Assembly (NCBI GenBank): GCA_002495675.1
Contig: DAGH01000028.1
Location: 1 to 13,552 of the forward strand
Origin: Euryarchaeota archaeon UBA182
Lineage (GTDB): Archaea > Thermoplasmatota > Poseidoniia > Poseidoniales > Thalassarchaeaceae
Reading direction: 5' to 3'
DNA: 13,552 bases
In this document: positions 6,363 through 13,552 of the stretch, one piece after another
Layout: each line of letters starts with the position of its first letter
How positions within the stretch are numbered: position 1 is the stretch's first letter
Notes under the pieces: generated by a model
Database searches by the model: none
What the model was told of the DNA's origin: nothing
What the model saw: the letters and a program-made list of their open reading frames with translations, nothing else
Program-made: the position numbers and the translations under genes

Positions 6363-6392
6363 GGGGTTATTCAATAAGACCCCTGATTTTTT
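6363..6392 (+). terminator. Hairpin plus T-run, probable terminator of the GTPase transcript
   Basis: GGGG-TTATT-C-AATAA-GA-CCCC (6363-6383) can fold as an imperfect inverted repeat and is followed on the plus strand by TGATTTTTT (T-run 6387-6392). It lies 125 bases after the GTPase stop. The single-base centre means the AT part would open into a loop, leaving a 4-bp GC stem, so it is weak as a hairpin; the T-run alone may suffice in archaea. Confidence 0.35.
6367..6377 (-). promoter_or_regulatory. TATA-like box of the zinc-ribbon microprotein gene
   Basis: TTATTGAATAA on the minus strand is centred 27 bases before ATG 6345, the expected place for a leaderless archaeal promoter. It coincides with the AT-rich centre of the inverted repeat at 6363-6383. 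Confidence 0.45.
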
Positions 6393-6975
6393 ATCCATTC
6401 TGGAACCTTTTCCACAGTACTTCCACGGGATAGATCATTTCAATCGCACAGATCAACAATACCATGCCAATTACGATGAATATTAATTCCAATACTGGAG
6501 CTATTGCTATTTGTGTTTGGATTGTGACTAGCTGATCATCAAGATCTGCTCCTTCTTTTCCTGCAGAAACGAATCTGTATGAGCCGGGTTCCAAATCCAA
6601 CGTGAAATCACCATTCGATGCAGGCCCCCCGGAAATGTATTGAAAATCGTCCTTATTGCATGGTGTAAGGCCATCTCCGTCCGGTGGACAACTTTCGGCG
6701 TAAACAGAATCCACAACCCCTATCCAACTCTTCGATGGCTCACTCCAGTCGACAGCCATATTGACGTCAAGTAACCTAAATCCTTCAGGGACATCGAGGT
6801 CCGAACCAGTCATTCCGACTAGACAACCTTCATCTGACACATCATTGCAAGGTACGACTGGGATCTGAACCCGTTCCGAATCTAAACTGATGCCTATGGT
6901 GCTAATTCCCCCAATAAGTAGGCAAACCACGCCGACTGCCCCGGGTAAGATGGAGAGTACGCGCATGACTCGCAT
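6391..6975 (-). CDS. Unknown two-helix membrane protein with extracellular beta domain
   Basis: A 194-residue protein of unknown function. A hydrophobic segment at about 7-31 and another at about 157-182 enclose an ectodomain of about 125 residues that holds four Cys (43, 51, 96, 106), likely two disulfides. The segment GDFTLDLEPGSYRFVSAG (122-139) has the look of a beta-sandwich of the carboxypeptidase-regulatory or Cna-B kind, ending just before the second helix; this is a resemblance, not an assignment. Two ATGs (6975 and 6966) can serve as start. A weak AT-rich element near 6993-7002 could be its own promoter; otherwise it is the third gene after UMP kinase and the zinc-ribbon membrane protein, 37 bases downstream. 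Confidence 0.72.
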   Translation of the reverse strand: MRVMRVLSILPGAVGVVCLLIGGISTIGISLDSERVQIPVVPCNDVSDEGCLVGMTGSDLDVPEGFRLLDVNMAVDWSEPSKSWIGVVDSVYAESCPPDGDGLTPCNKDDFQYISGGPASNGDFTLDLEPGSYRFVSAGKEGADLDDQLVTIQTQIAIAPVLELIFIVIGMVLLICAIEMIYPVEVLWKRFQNG

Positions 6976-7012
6976 GGGTCTGTGTGAGGGGCAACTAAAA
7001 TGACGCTTCCGC

Positions 7013-7249
7013 CTAAACTGCGGATAAGAATGCCAGAACCAACGCTATGGCTGGGAAGAGGTAGAGCATAACAGTAAATCGTTTTCTGGACGCTTCCCTC
7101 TTCGACTGGGTGACGGCACACTTCTCTTCCCTGCATATGGCGGGATCTCTGTCAAGAGGGATTGGGGTCCAACAGACTGTGCAGTGTCGATGTGGTGTCA
7201 TCGAAGTTCGACTGCCTTTGTTTTGAACCATTCTCATCACACCATTCAT
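7013..7249 (-). CDS. Small zinc-ribbon protein with C-terminal membrane helix (DUF2116-like)
   Basis: A 78-residue protein. The knuckles HCTVCWTPIP (22-31) and AICREEKC (38-45) supply Cys23, Cys26, Cys39 and Cys44, followed by a basic linker (KREASRKRF) and a single hydrophobic helix (about 58-77) at the C-terminus. This arrangement (ribbon, basic stretch, tail anchor) matches the archaeal DUF2116 group, whose function is unknown. The ATG at 7249 overlaps the UMP kinase stop in an ATGA (7246-7249), showing translational coupling; a later ATG at 7201 just before the ribbon is also possible. The basic residues before the helix predict the ribbon in the cytoplasm. Confidence 0.75.
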   Translation of the reverse strand: MNGVMRMVQNKGSRTSMTPHRHCTVCWTPIPLDRDPAICREEKCAVTQSKREASRKRFTVMLYLFPAIALVLAFLSAV

Positions 7250-8007
7250 GAGTTCCTGACATGAGTGCCCCTGAATTTCAAGCCCTGCATCGCAGATTCT
7301 AGGGCTTCCAGGTCTGAGCCATCTAGAATGTGTAGTTCGATACCAGCCTCTCTGGCATGCATCGCCCCTACCGGGTCCACTACCGATCTAGCCCCCGCTT
7401 TGTGCGCAGCGGAATCTCCTACTATAGCCCTAAGCTCATCATGATTCATGCTTTCAATCGGTGTTGCATCCGAATTGGTATTTGGGTCCGATGAGTAAAC
7501 ATGAGACACGTTTGTCGCAATAATGCAATCACTGGCAGACATTTCTCGAGCCACCTTAATCGCCACGCAATCGGTAGTGTGGCCCGGGCGGGTGCCTCCC
7601 ATGACCACAACCCCGGAGTCAATCAATCCAACAGCCTCTGAGACAGATGTTGGCAAACCGCTGGCTACGTTTACTCCATGGGCGATGAGACACTCACGTA
7701 CGATCGTTGCATTCAGACGAGTGGCAGAAATCCCTACCCTGTCGAGCGCTTCCACGGAATCGGTAGAAGCAACAAGCATATCGATTCCATTTCTTGCAGC
7801 CTCACCACCACCAACCACAACTACGGTCCTGTGGTTCTGAGAGGACCTATTTTCCAGAATCCTAGCAATGCCCTCTATCCATTGGTTGAAAGCCACCGAA
7901 TTGCCACTCAGTAGGCTTCCACCAAGTGCCAAAACACGTCCGTCCACGATGGGCGCAAACGGTTTACATCTATCAACACACTCGTCCACTTGCCCCACAG
8001 GCTTCAT
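7246..8007 (-). CDS. pyrH: Uridylate (UMP) kinase, archaeal type
   Basis: A 253-residue protein of the amino-acid-kinase fold that phosphorylates UMP to UDP with ATP in pyrimidine synthesis. Motifs in order: LALGGSLLSG (27-36, nucleotide-binding loop), VVVVGGGEAAR (62-72), DRVGISATRLNA (89-100), VMGGTRPGHTTDCVA (135-149), IIATNVSHVYSSDP (162-175) and KAGARSVVDPVGA (203-215). The TRxNA and GGxxPGxxTDxVA boxes are typical of archaeal UMPK and separate it from glutamate and isopentenyl-phosphate kinases. The start is uncertain: ATG 8067 would overlap aRF1, ATG 8007 leaves 36 bases to the divergent gene, and GTG 7947 would give 233 residues, closer to the usual length. It heads the operon containing the zinc-ribbon membrane protein. 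Confidence 0.85.
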   Translation of the reverse strand: MKPVGQVDECVDRCKPFAPIVDGRVLALGGSLLSGNSVAFNQWIEGIARILENRSSQNHRTVVVVGGGEAARNGIDMLVASTDSVEALDRVGISATRLNATIVRECLIAHGVNVASGLPTSVSEAVGLIDSGVVVMGGTRPGHTTDCVAIKVAREMSASDCIIATNVSHVYSSDPNTNSDATPIESMNHDELRAIVGDSAAHKAGARSVVDPVGAMHAREAGIELHILDGSDLEALESAMQGLKFRGTHVRNS

Positions 8008-8043
8008 CAATCTGGCCCTCTTAGTTGGGGACAGGTAGTAGCC

Positions 8044-9291
8044 ATGTCCGATGATCCCGAGCAGCAATATCGTCGACTAAGGCTGAAAAAAGCCTTGGAA
8101 GATCTAAGGGGGATGAAAGGGATGGGGACGGAACTGGTGTCCGTGATCATTCCTCCAGACAAGAAGATACATGACGTCAGGCAACAACTGTCACAAGAAG
8201 CCGGTCAAGCGGCAAATATCAAATCCAAATCAACAAAAAAACATGTTCAAGATGCGATAGAATCAGCCATAGCCACACTGAACAGACACAGCACGCCCGG
8301 TGAACGCGGGATTGCCTTGTTCGTGGGACATGTGATTGTCGGGAACAATAAGACTAGACTGGCCTCAGTTGTCGTCGACGATCCGCCCGATGTAATCCAG
8401 TCATTCAGGTATAGATGCGATTCGAGTTTTGAGATCTCCCAACTAGAGGAGATGTTGATTGATCGCACGTCATACGGCCTTTTTGTCATAGACAGGGGCG
8501 AGGCCGCATACGGCATAGCAACAGGAAAAAGGATACACTGCCAGGAGGAACTGCAAAGCAATATCATGGGGAAACACAGGCAAGGAGGCCAGTCAGCACA
8601 GAGATTTGAACGACTAATTGAAGAGGCGGCACACAATTTCTTCAAGAGAGCCACTGAGCATGCATGTTCCTATTGGCTCCCAAATATCGAAAACATAAGA
8701 GGAATAATTGTCGGAGGGCCAGGTGGCACAAAGGACTTCGTCATGAAGAACGATTACTTACATCACGAAATAAAGAAACTCGTCAGAGAGCCCTACTTCG
8801 ACGTAGGCTATTCGAATGAAAGCGGGTTAAGGGAACTGGTACAGAGGGCTGGCGCCTTAATGGACAAAATCGACTTGGATGCTGAACGGGAACTTGTGGA
8901 CAGATTTCTGAGGGAGGTAATGCAAACGAATCCTAAAGCGACATTCGGTGAGGTTCTCATCAGGGCTGCACTAGAACAAGGCGCAGTGGAGACACTTCTT
9001 CTCTCCGAAGGGCTTAGGATAAGGCGAGTAGGATGGACTTGCAAGGCATGCAGACACGAATGGCAAACCTCTCAACAGTCGAGGGCGGATATACCGGTCT
9101 GTCCCGACTGCGGTGCTGATTCACCGAATGAGGATGAAGAAAGGACGATGGATATCGTGGATGAGTTGAGCCTCCTTGCCGCACGAACCTCTTCGAATGT
9201 CTCACTTGTTTCGTTAGATTCGGAAGAGGGCGCGACCCTCGCCAATAGCTTTGGCGGGATTGCAGCCATCCTAAGGTACCCATGGAATTGA
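8044..9291 (+). CDS. prf1: Archaeal peptide chain release factor aRF1
   Basis: A 415-residue protein, full length for aRF1/eRF1. Domain 1 carries NIKS (58-61) and YRCDSSF (123-129, the YxCxxxF box), which read stop codons; domain 2 carries GGQ (181-183) in GKHRQGGQSAQRF, which triggers peptidyl-tRNA hydrolysis; domain 3 begins near NIRGIIVGGPGGTKDF (217-232) and contains a zinc knuckle with Cys333, Cys336, Cys353 and Cys356, common in archaeal RF1. It recognises all three stop codons and is recycled by ABCE1. The start ATG 8044 gives the usual MSDDPEQQYRRLRLKKAL; an in-frame ATG at 7990 lies inside the divergent UMP kinase gene and adds an unconserved leader. It is followed after 4 bases by argS. 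Confidence 0.96.
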   Translation: MSDDPEQQYRRLRLKKALEDLRGMKGMGTELVSVIIPPDKKIHDVRQQLSQEAGQAANIKSKSTKKHVQDAIESAIATLNRHSTPGERGIALFVGHVIVGNNKTRLASVVVDDPPDVIQSFRYRCDSSFEISQLEEMLIDRTSYGLFVIDRGEAAYGIATGKRIHCQEELQSNIMGKHRQGGQSAQRFERLIEEAAHNFFKRATEHACSYWLPNIENIRGIIVGGPGGTKDFVMKNDYLHHEIKKLVREPYFDVGYSNESGLRELVQRAGALMDKIDLDAERELVDRFLREVMQTNPKATFGEVLIRAALEQGAVETLLLSEGLRIRRVGWTCKACRHEWQTSQQSRADIPVCPDCGADSPNEDEERTMDIVDELSLLAARTSSNVSLVSLDSEEGATLANSFGGIAAILRYPWN

Positions 9292-9295
9292 TCAC

Positions 9296-11032
9296 ATGCG
9301 AGATTTGTTCGACCCTGTTGCCAAAGGACTCGCAGTCGTGTTGATCGATCTTGGGCTTGATGCCGTGGAACCAGAGTCAATTGTCGGTGGCGCCACCGAC
9401 AAATCGCATGGCGACATAGCAATCCCATTTCACAAGTTTGGGGGGGTTTTGAGGAGGCCACCAGCAGAAATCGCTGAGGAGGCAGCGGGAAAGCTTTCTC
9501 CACACTTGGATAAAATCGCAAATGTAAGCTCCAAATCGGGCTTTGTCAACGTGACGGCAACTCCGGAATGGCTCTCCTCCAGATTGGTGGAGTTCCGTGC
9601 CCATCCCTCATTCGGTGTTGAGGGGGACTCTACGAGAAAGGTTGTCGTGGACTATTCATCTCCAAACATTGCGAAGGAGATGCACGTTGGACATCTCAGG
9701 TCAACCGTGATTGGCGACTCTCTAGTCCGTGTATTACAGGCAAAGGGGAACAAGGTCATCCGCGAAAACCACATAGGTGATTGGGGAACTCCCTTCGGAA
9801 TGCTGATAGAAAGGCTGGAGGACATGGACTCATCGGGGATAGACCCTGACGAGGCACTGTCAGATTTAGGGCGGTTCTACCGCGATGCTCGCGTGCAATT
9901 TGACGGGGATGAAAATTTTAGGGCTAGAGCCAGAGAGAGGGTCGTCTCCCTCCAAACCGGGGATGGGCCCACTTTGAGGAGGTGGGGGCAACTGGTAGAC
10001 ATATCGATGAGTCATTTCCAGGAAGTCTACGGATTACTGGACGTTCTTCTGACCGAGGATGATGTGATGGGCGAATCAAAGTATGATCACATGTTGTCGG
10101 ACGTGGTAGAAAGACTCCGTGAAAAGGGAATGCTCGAGTCAAATGATGGCGCCTCGGTCATTTATCCGGGAGATTGGGTAAATAGGGATGGTGACCCCCT
10201 CCCATTAATCATCAAAAAGAGGGATGGAGGATACAATTATGCCACATCTGACCTCGCGTGTATCATCGATAGGGTGGAAAGACTAGGAGCCGACGATTTA
10301 GTTTACGTTGTCGGCGCTGAACAGAAGCAGCACTTCGAAATGGTCTTTGCGAGTGCAAGGAAAAGTGGCTTGATCGATAGCCGCCATACCACGAGCCATG
10401 TTCCCTTTGGGCTTGTACTCGGCCCTGATGGTGGGAAACTGAAAAGTCGTAGTGGAGGAGCAGTAAAATTACTAGATTTACTGAACGAGGCGATCCATAG
10501 GGCCTCGGTCTCTGTCGAAGAAAGGAACCCGGATATAACGCAAGAAGAGTTACTAAGGCTATCCAGGAGCATCGGCATTGGAGCAGTAAAGTACTCGGAT
10601 CTAAAATCAGACAGGACCAAGGACTACGTTTTTGACTGGGAAAAAATGCTTAGCTTCGAGGGGGAGACTGGCCCCTACCTACAGTATGCACATGCTAGGA
10701 TTGCGAGTATTCTCAGGAACGACAAGTTCCAACACTCAAAAACAGGCCCAACCCATTTTTCACTCGCGCATGAGTCTGAGGTGAGGTTGGCTCGTGAGAT
10801 TCTGAAATACCCCGATTCCGTGGACAAAGCCGCAGAGGATCTAGCGCCAAATCGGATTTGCAAACAACTGCATAGACTATCTCAGGCCTTTGGTGCTTTT
10901 TATGAGAACTGCCCAGTGTTGGTGGAAGAGGATGAAACTAGGAATGAGAGAATTGCCCTCTGTAGAATCACTGGCGGGATTCTGAAGCATGGGTTGTCCC
11001 TACTTGGGATCGATGCACCGGATAGAATGTAG
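9296..11032 (+). CDS. argS: Arginyl-tRNA synthetase
   Basis: A complete class I synthetase of 578 residues that attaches arginine to tRNA-Arg. The N-terminal Add1 domain (about 1-95) binds the tRNA elbow. The HIGH box is HVGH (130-133) in SSPNIAKEMHVGHLRST, the KMSKS-equivalent loop is KLKSRSG (381-387), and NYATSDLA (314-321) lines the arginine pocket. FDWEKMLSFEGETGPYLQYA (446-465) opens the DALR-type helical anticodon domain, and the protein ends in the usual LLGIDAPDRM. It starts 4 bases after aRF1, so two translation genes share an operon. No internal damage is seen. Confidence 0.96.
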   Translation: MRDLFDPVAKGLAVVLIDLGLDAVEPESIVGGATDKSHGDIAIPFHKFGGVLRRPPAEIAEEAAGKLSPHLDKIANVSSKSGFVNVTATPEWLSSRLVEFRAHPSFGVEGDSTRKVVVDYSSPNIAKEMHVGHLRSTVIGDSLVRVLQAKGNKVIRENHIGDWGTPFGMLIERLEDMDSSGIDPDEALSDLGRFYRDARVQFDGDENFRARARERVVSLQTGDGPTLRRWGQLVDISMSHFQEVYGLLDVLLTEDDVMGESKYDHMLSDVVERLREKGMLESNDGASVIYPGDWVNRDGDPLPLIIKKRDGGYNYATSDLACIIDRVERLGADDLVYVVGAEQKQHFEMVFASARKSGLIDSRHTTSHVPFGLVLGPDGGKLKSRSGGAVKLLDLLNEAIHRASVSVEERNPDITQEELLRLSRSIGIGAVKYSDLKSDRTKDYVFDWEKMLSFEGETGPYLQYAHARIASILRNDKFQHSKTGPTHFSLAHESEVRLAREILKYPDSVDKAAEDLAPNRICKQLHRLSQAFGAFYENCPVLVEEDETRNERIALCRITGGILKHGLSLLGIDAPDRM

Positions 11033-11072
11033 GTACCGGAGGGTTCCTGAACTCCTACCCCTGCGTAGAGGC

Positions 11073-11537
11073 ATGCTTAGCATCGGTGAAACCGCCCCTA
11101 CTTTCCAGCTGACCGCACAAGATAAGTCGAAGTTCGACAGCCGTGAGCATGAAGGCTCTAGGTTGGTGGTGGTCTTCTATCCTGCTGCATTCACGGGTGT
11201 TTGCACAGAGGAAATGTGCACGTTCACCGATCTAACTGCGGATCTGGAAAATTCAGGTTGCGTTGTGGTGGGAATCTCCGTTGACGCCCCATTCTCCAAC
11301 GCTGCCTTTGCAAAGCAGAACAACATCCCCTTCCCACTGCTGTCCGATGTTCACAGGTCTGTGATCAACTCGTTTGGAATCCCCTACAATGATTTTGTGA
11401 TCGAAGGTTACACTGTCGCAACGCGTTCTGTCTTTGTGATTGATCCAGATGGCAAGATAAGCTACGCTTGGGCTGCCGAGAACCCCGGGGTTCAACCGAA
11501 CTATGAGTCCGTCATCTCCCACTGTCTGAACAACTAG
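11073..11537 (+). CDS. Peroxiredoxin (AhpC/TSA, PrxQ/AhpE-like)
   Basis: A 154-residue thioredoxin-fold peroxidase that reduces hydrogen peroxide and organic peroxides. The PxxxTxxC motif is PAAFTGVC (37-44) with peroxidatic Cys44; Arg118 in VATRSVFVID is the partner Arg that activates the thiolate. Cys49 lies in C-x4-C spacing, as for the resolving Cys of PrxQ/BCP proteins; Cys63 and Cys151 are other candidates. The start at ATG 11073 gives the normal MLSIGETAPTF; an in-frame ATG at 10989 would overlap argS and add an unconserved leader. A GAGG at 11068-11071 is too close to be a good ribosome site. It follows argS by 40 bases with no clear promoter, so read-through transcription is possible. 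It converges with the CD36-like gene at a 5-base gap. Confidence 0.93.
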   Translation: MLSIGETAPTFQLTAQDKSKFDSREHEGSRLVVVFYPAAFTGVCTEEMCTFTDLTADLENSGCVVVGISVDAPFSNAAFAKQNNIPFPLLSDVHRSVINSFGIPYNDFVIEGYTVATRSVFVIDPDGKISYAWAAENPGVQPNYESVISHCLNN

Positions 11538-11542
11538 GGGAT

Positions 11543-13552
11543 TCACTCGTCGTCAGTCGATCCACGGGATCTTATTCCCATGACAATCAGCCCGATTGCC
11601 ACCACATAGAGGCCGAACGCCACGAAGTCAGCTACGTCATCGGTGGAGCCCTCTGCCCCAGTCCCAAAGTCGGTCCAGAAGAACATGCCCTGATTGTCGA
11701 TTACCGCAGAGACGAAACTCTCTGCGTCGTCGTCCCCGATCTCACTCGCCGTGTGGATCTCAAACACTGGGTGAGTGTCTACATCTATCACTGGATTCAT
11801 CATACCTGGGCCTCTGGTGTCCAGATGGAAGGTTGATGTGCTCTTTCCGTACATCGCTATTCCAGTTATCTCCTCTACATAGATGTCCACGTTGGATTCG
11901 AAGTATACAGGCAATGTCCCCGGCATGACGTCAACGATAGAGCCAGAGCCAATCAGCTTGGCCTGTATTTGGTTCGAAGCTGGATCGAGCGCCACTTGGT
12001 GATGAACCATCGGTATGCCCTTGAATTCCAATTCTCCGATGACCTCTGTTTCGGCAAGTGCGTAGCCGACTAAGTTGACTAGTTGGGGGGATTGGGGGTT
12101 GTCAGCGATGCCACCGATCGCACCGGTCTGATCGGTGAAGTCGTTCCCAACATGTGAAGACAAGAGCCCATAGGTCAGGTCCTCTGATGCTTGCGATCTC
12201 CATGGCATCTCAGATCCCATCCTGTAAACATCTCCAGTTTCAGCGTCGAGGTAGCCCTCCGCGATTCGAAGCCCAGGAGTGGCGCCAGCTGCAGAGGTGG
12301 TTTCCTCGTACACGCTGTAGTCTCCTGTCGAGAGGCCATCGCTACCGTAGTATGTTGCGTTTGTCTCGAGGCTGACCCAACTGTTCTCTGCCCCATAGAG
12401 GCCAGCTAGAACGGGATCAGACCAACCATATAGCCAGTTGTTGATCGATTGAGTGGTGAGCGGGCCGGATCCGTATTGGAAGTTCAGCAGCAGTCCGACG
12501 ACTTGGTCGAACATCAAATCTTTGACCCATGACCTCAACAGGGAAGCTTCCAGCTCAGAGAGGCCATACATGTTTGCAACATATGCGTCGTCCCAGACAC
12601 TCTGCACGCCGCCTGTAGCGGGTCCCTCAGCAGTCATTGGGAAGGTCATTCCCGACAACTCTCCGTACATGAACATCGTCGCTGTGTTGGAGTCTGTGAG
12701 CGCGTATGGCCCGTCATAGAGGATTTCGTCCACTTTCTCCAATGGAAGGTTCGCGCCCTCCCCTGCGGCCATGTTCCTATTGAGGCCAACTGCTATGTTC
12801 CCTCCGGCCAAGGGCTCCTCGCCCCCGAAGGCCATTTTCCACCAGGTGTCGGCGTTGATTGTCCCGGCACCATTCGGGTTGAGGATCCTCAAGGGGAACT
12901 CGGAGTTGCCCAGCTGCCAGTCCCCCGGCCAATAGGCTACATCGCTAAGTGTTAGTATCCCGGGGAAATTGTATTCTTCGATCATATCCATGTAGGCAGG
13001 GGGGCTTGCGGTGAGGGGCAACAGCATAAGAACGACTCCGTAAAGCGGAATGCCACTGAGGTCCTGCTCAGCGAGGATACCGGCAGGGTATCCCGTGTCT
13101 TCGTTGACTCCGTAGAGGAAATACTCCAAGTCATCCTCTGGGAAGTCATACCCTGTCAGGACCTCAACTCGATGGCCGTTGTCTTCTGCGACATCTGGGT
13201 GTACCCCTGCACCATACTGCGACATCTTCAGTGCGGCCCCGGCATAGACTGCCCAATCCATCAGATTAACTTCCACGGGATCTGTGGAACCATACCCCAG
13301 CAAATCTGCCCTCAAGGGGGTTATTTCCGGGCTGGGAGCTCCCCATGCGGCGACCATCCATGGCCCATAGTCGCAGGTCAGTGCCATGCAGACCCCGCTT
13401 GTGGGATCCACTGCATCATGCAGTATCGACTGAGCGGATGCGGTGAAATCAGGTGACATCGAATCGGCGCCGAGCGCACCCCTTGTGGCGTCGTCCAGTG
13501 TTGCATTCCATGCTGAGAAGAAGCCATCCATGACTAACGCGTCGGACATCGA
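11543..13552 (-). CDS. Large surface protein with CD36/LIMP-2-like C-terminal region, 5' end outside window
   Basis: At least 668 residues are visible (numbered from ATG 13549); the frame is open to the window edge, so the N-terminus, probably with a first membrane helix, is missing. The C-terminus has one hydrophobic helix (about 640-658) and a short charged tail, so the body is extracellular. Several stretches follow the order of animal CD36/SCARB proteins: NWLYGWSDPVL (371-381; CD36 ELLWGYRDPFL), GDYSVYEE (409-416; GVYKVFNG), GELEFKGIPMVHHQVAL (505-521; SDVNLKGIPVYRFVL) and YVEEITGIAMYGKSTSTFHL (557-576; [20 protein letters not shown]). Known: CD36 proteins are two-helix receptors that pass lipids through an ectodomain tunnel; bacterial DUF3068/PorA-type proteins have similar topology. 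Inferred: a lipid- or polymer-binding surface receptor. The first 350 residues match nothing I recognise. GC content looks higher than in the genes at the left end. Confidence 0.75.
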   Translation of the reverse strand, partial: SMSDALVMDGFFSAWNATLDDATRGALGADSMSPDFTASAQSILHDAVDPTSGVCMALTCDYGPWMVAAWGAPSPEITPLRADLLGYGSTDPVEVNLMDWAVYAGAALKMSQYGAGVHPDVAEDNGHRVEVLTGYDFPEDDLEYFLYGVNEDTGYPAGILAEQDLSGIPLYGVVLMLLPLTASPPAYMDMIEEYNFPGILTLSDVAYWPGDWQLGNSEFPLRILNPNGAGTINADTWWKMAFGGEEPLAGGNIAVGLNRNMAAGEGANLPLEKVDEILYDGPYALTDSNTATMFMYGELSGMTFPMTAEGPATGGVQSVWDDAYVANMYGLSELEASLLRSWVKDLMFDQVVGLLLNFQYGSGPLTTQSINNWLYGWSDPVLAGLYGAENSWVSLETNATYYGSDGLSTGDYSVYEETTSAAGATPGLRIAEGYLDAETGDVYRMGSEMPWRSQASEDLTYGLLSSHVGNDFTDQTGAIGGIADNPQSPQLVNLVGYALAETEVIGELEFKGIPMVHHQVALDPASNQIQAKLIGSGSIVDVMPGTLPVYFESNVDIYVEEITGIAMYGKSTSTFHLDTRGPGMMNPVIDVDTHPVFEIHTASEIGDDDAESFVSAVIDNQGMFFWTDFGTGAEGSTDDVADFVAFGLYVVAIGLIVMGIRSRGSTDDE

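Noticed and set aside
7990..8043. 18-residue leader on aRF1
   Set aside because: It is encoded within the divergent UMP kinase region and precedes the typical aRF1 N-terminus.
8247..8654. Minus-strand ORF of 135 residues within aRF1
   Set aside because: It lies opposite the NIKS-to-GGQ part of a highly conserved gene and its translation has no domain; it is a shadow.
10989..11072. 28-residue N-terminal extension of the peroxiredoxin
   Set aside because: It overlaps argS in another frame and the conserved peroxiredoxin N-terminus begins at 11073.
1..13552. CRISPR arrays, insertion sequences, tRNA or rRNA genes
   Set aside because: No regularly spaced repeats, transposase-like ORFs, terminal repeats, tRNA cloverleaf with CCA-adjacent acceptor, or rRNA-like blocks were noticed on either strand.

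Overview
The window looks like a chromosomal segment of a marine, surface-ocean type archaeon of the Thermoplasmatota, most plausibly a Poseidoniales (Marine Group II) relative. The archaeal assignment is firm: it rests on an aRF1-type release factor with NIKS and GGQ motifs, an archaeal-type UMP kinase, a DUF2116-like zinc-ribbon membrane protein, and AT-rich boxes placed 26-28 bases before several ATGs, as in leaderless archaeal promoters. The lineage call is an inference from gene style: Asp-box surface proteins, acidic secreted proteins, compact operons.

Layout. 1-1401 (+): 3' part of a secreted Asp-box (BNR) beta-propeller. 1418-1446: a 67-base intergenic gap holding a T-tract, a perfect 8-bp palindrome TTTTAGGTCAACCTAAAA and a TATA-like box. 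1469-2527 (+): a membrane-anchored, single-lobe homologue of animal transferrin. 2532-3710 (+): a lipoprotein of the PQQ-dependent sugar (glucose/sorbosone) dehydrogenase family, probably translated from a TTG start just behind the transferrin stop. 3713-5076 (-): three-gene operon of an unknown protein, pterin-4a-carbinolamine dehydratase and a nitroreductase. 5182-6237 (+): Nog1-like GTPase. 6226-6345 (-): a 39-residue zinc-ribbon microprotein. 6391-8007 (-): UMP kinase, zinc-ribbon membrane protein and a two-helix membrane protein. 8044-11537 (+): aRF1, arginyl-tRNA synthetase, peroxiredoxin. 11543-13552 (-): large surface protein with a CD36-like C-terminal half and a C-terminal membrane helix, cut by the window edge.

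The most striking part is 1422-3710. The protein at 1469-2527 keeps, in the same order as a transferrin lobe, the four iron ligands (Asp107, Tyr135, Tyr229, His282), the anion-site Thr172 and the Cys170/Cys235 disulfide pair. Its promoter carries a palindrome of the form TTAGG-N4-CCTAA, which is the core of the DtxR/IdeR iron-repressor box. Protein and operator independently point to iron, so I propose an iron-regulated archaeal transferrin operon for capturing ferric iron at the cell surface, with the adjacent PQQ-dehydrogenase-like lipoprotein as a co-expressed partner of unknown role. A second family best known from animals (CD36/LIMP-2) appears in the large surface protein at the right end.

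The rest is housekeeping: translation termination and tRNA charging, UMP phosphorylation, ribosome-associated GTPase, pterin and flavin enzymes, and peroxide defence. No RNA genes, insertion sequences, CRISPR arrays or gene-free stretches over 300 bases were seen.
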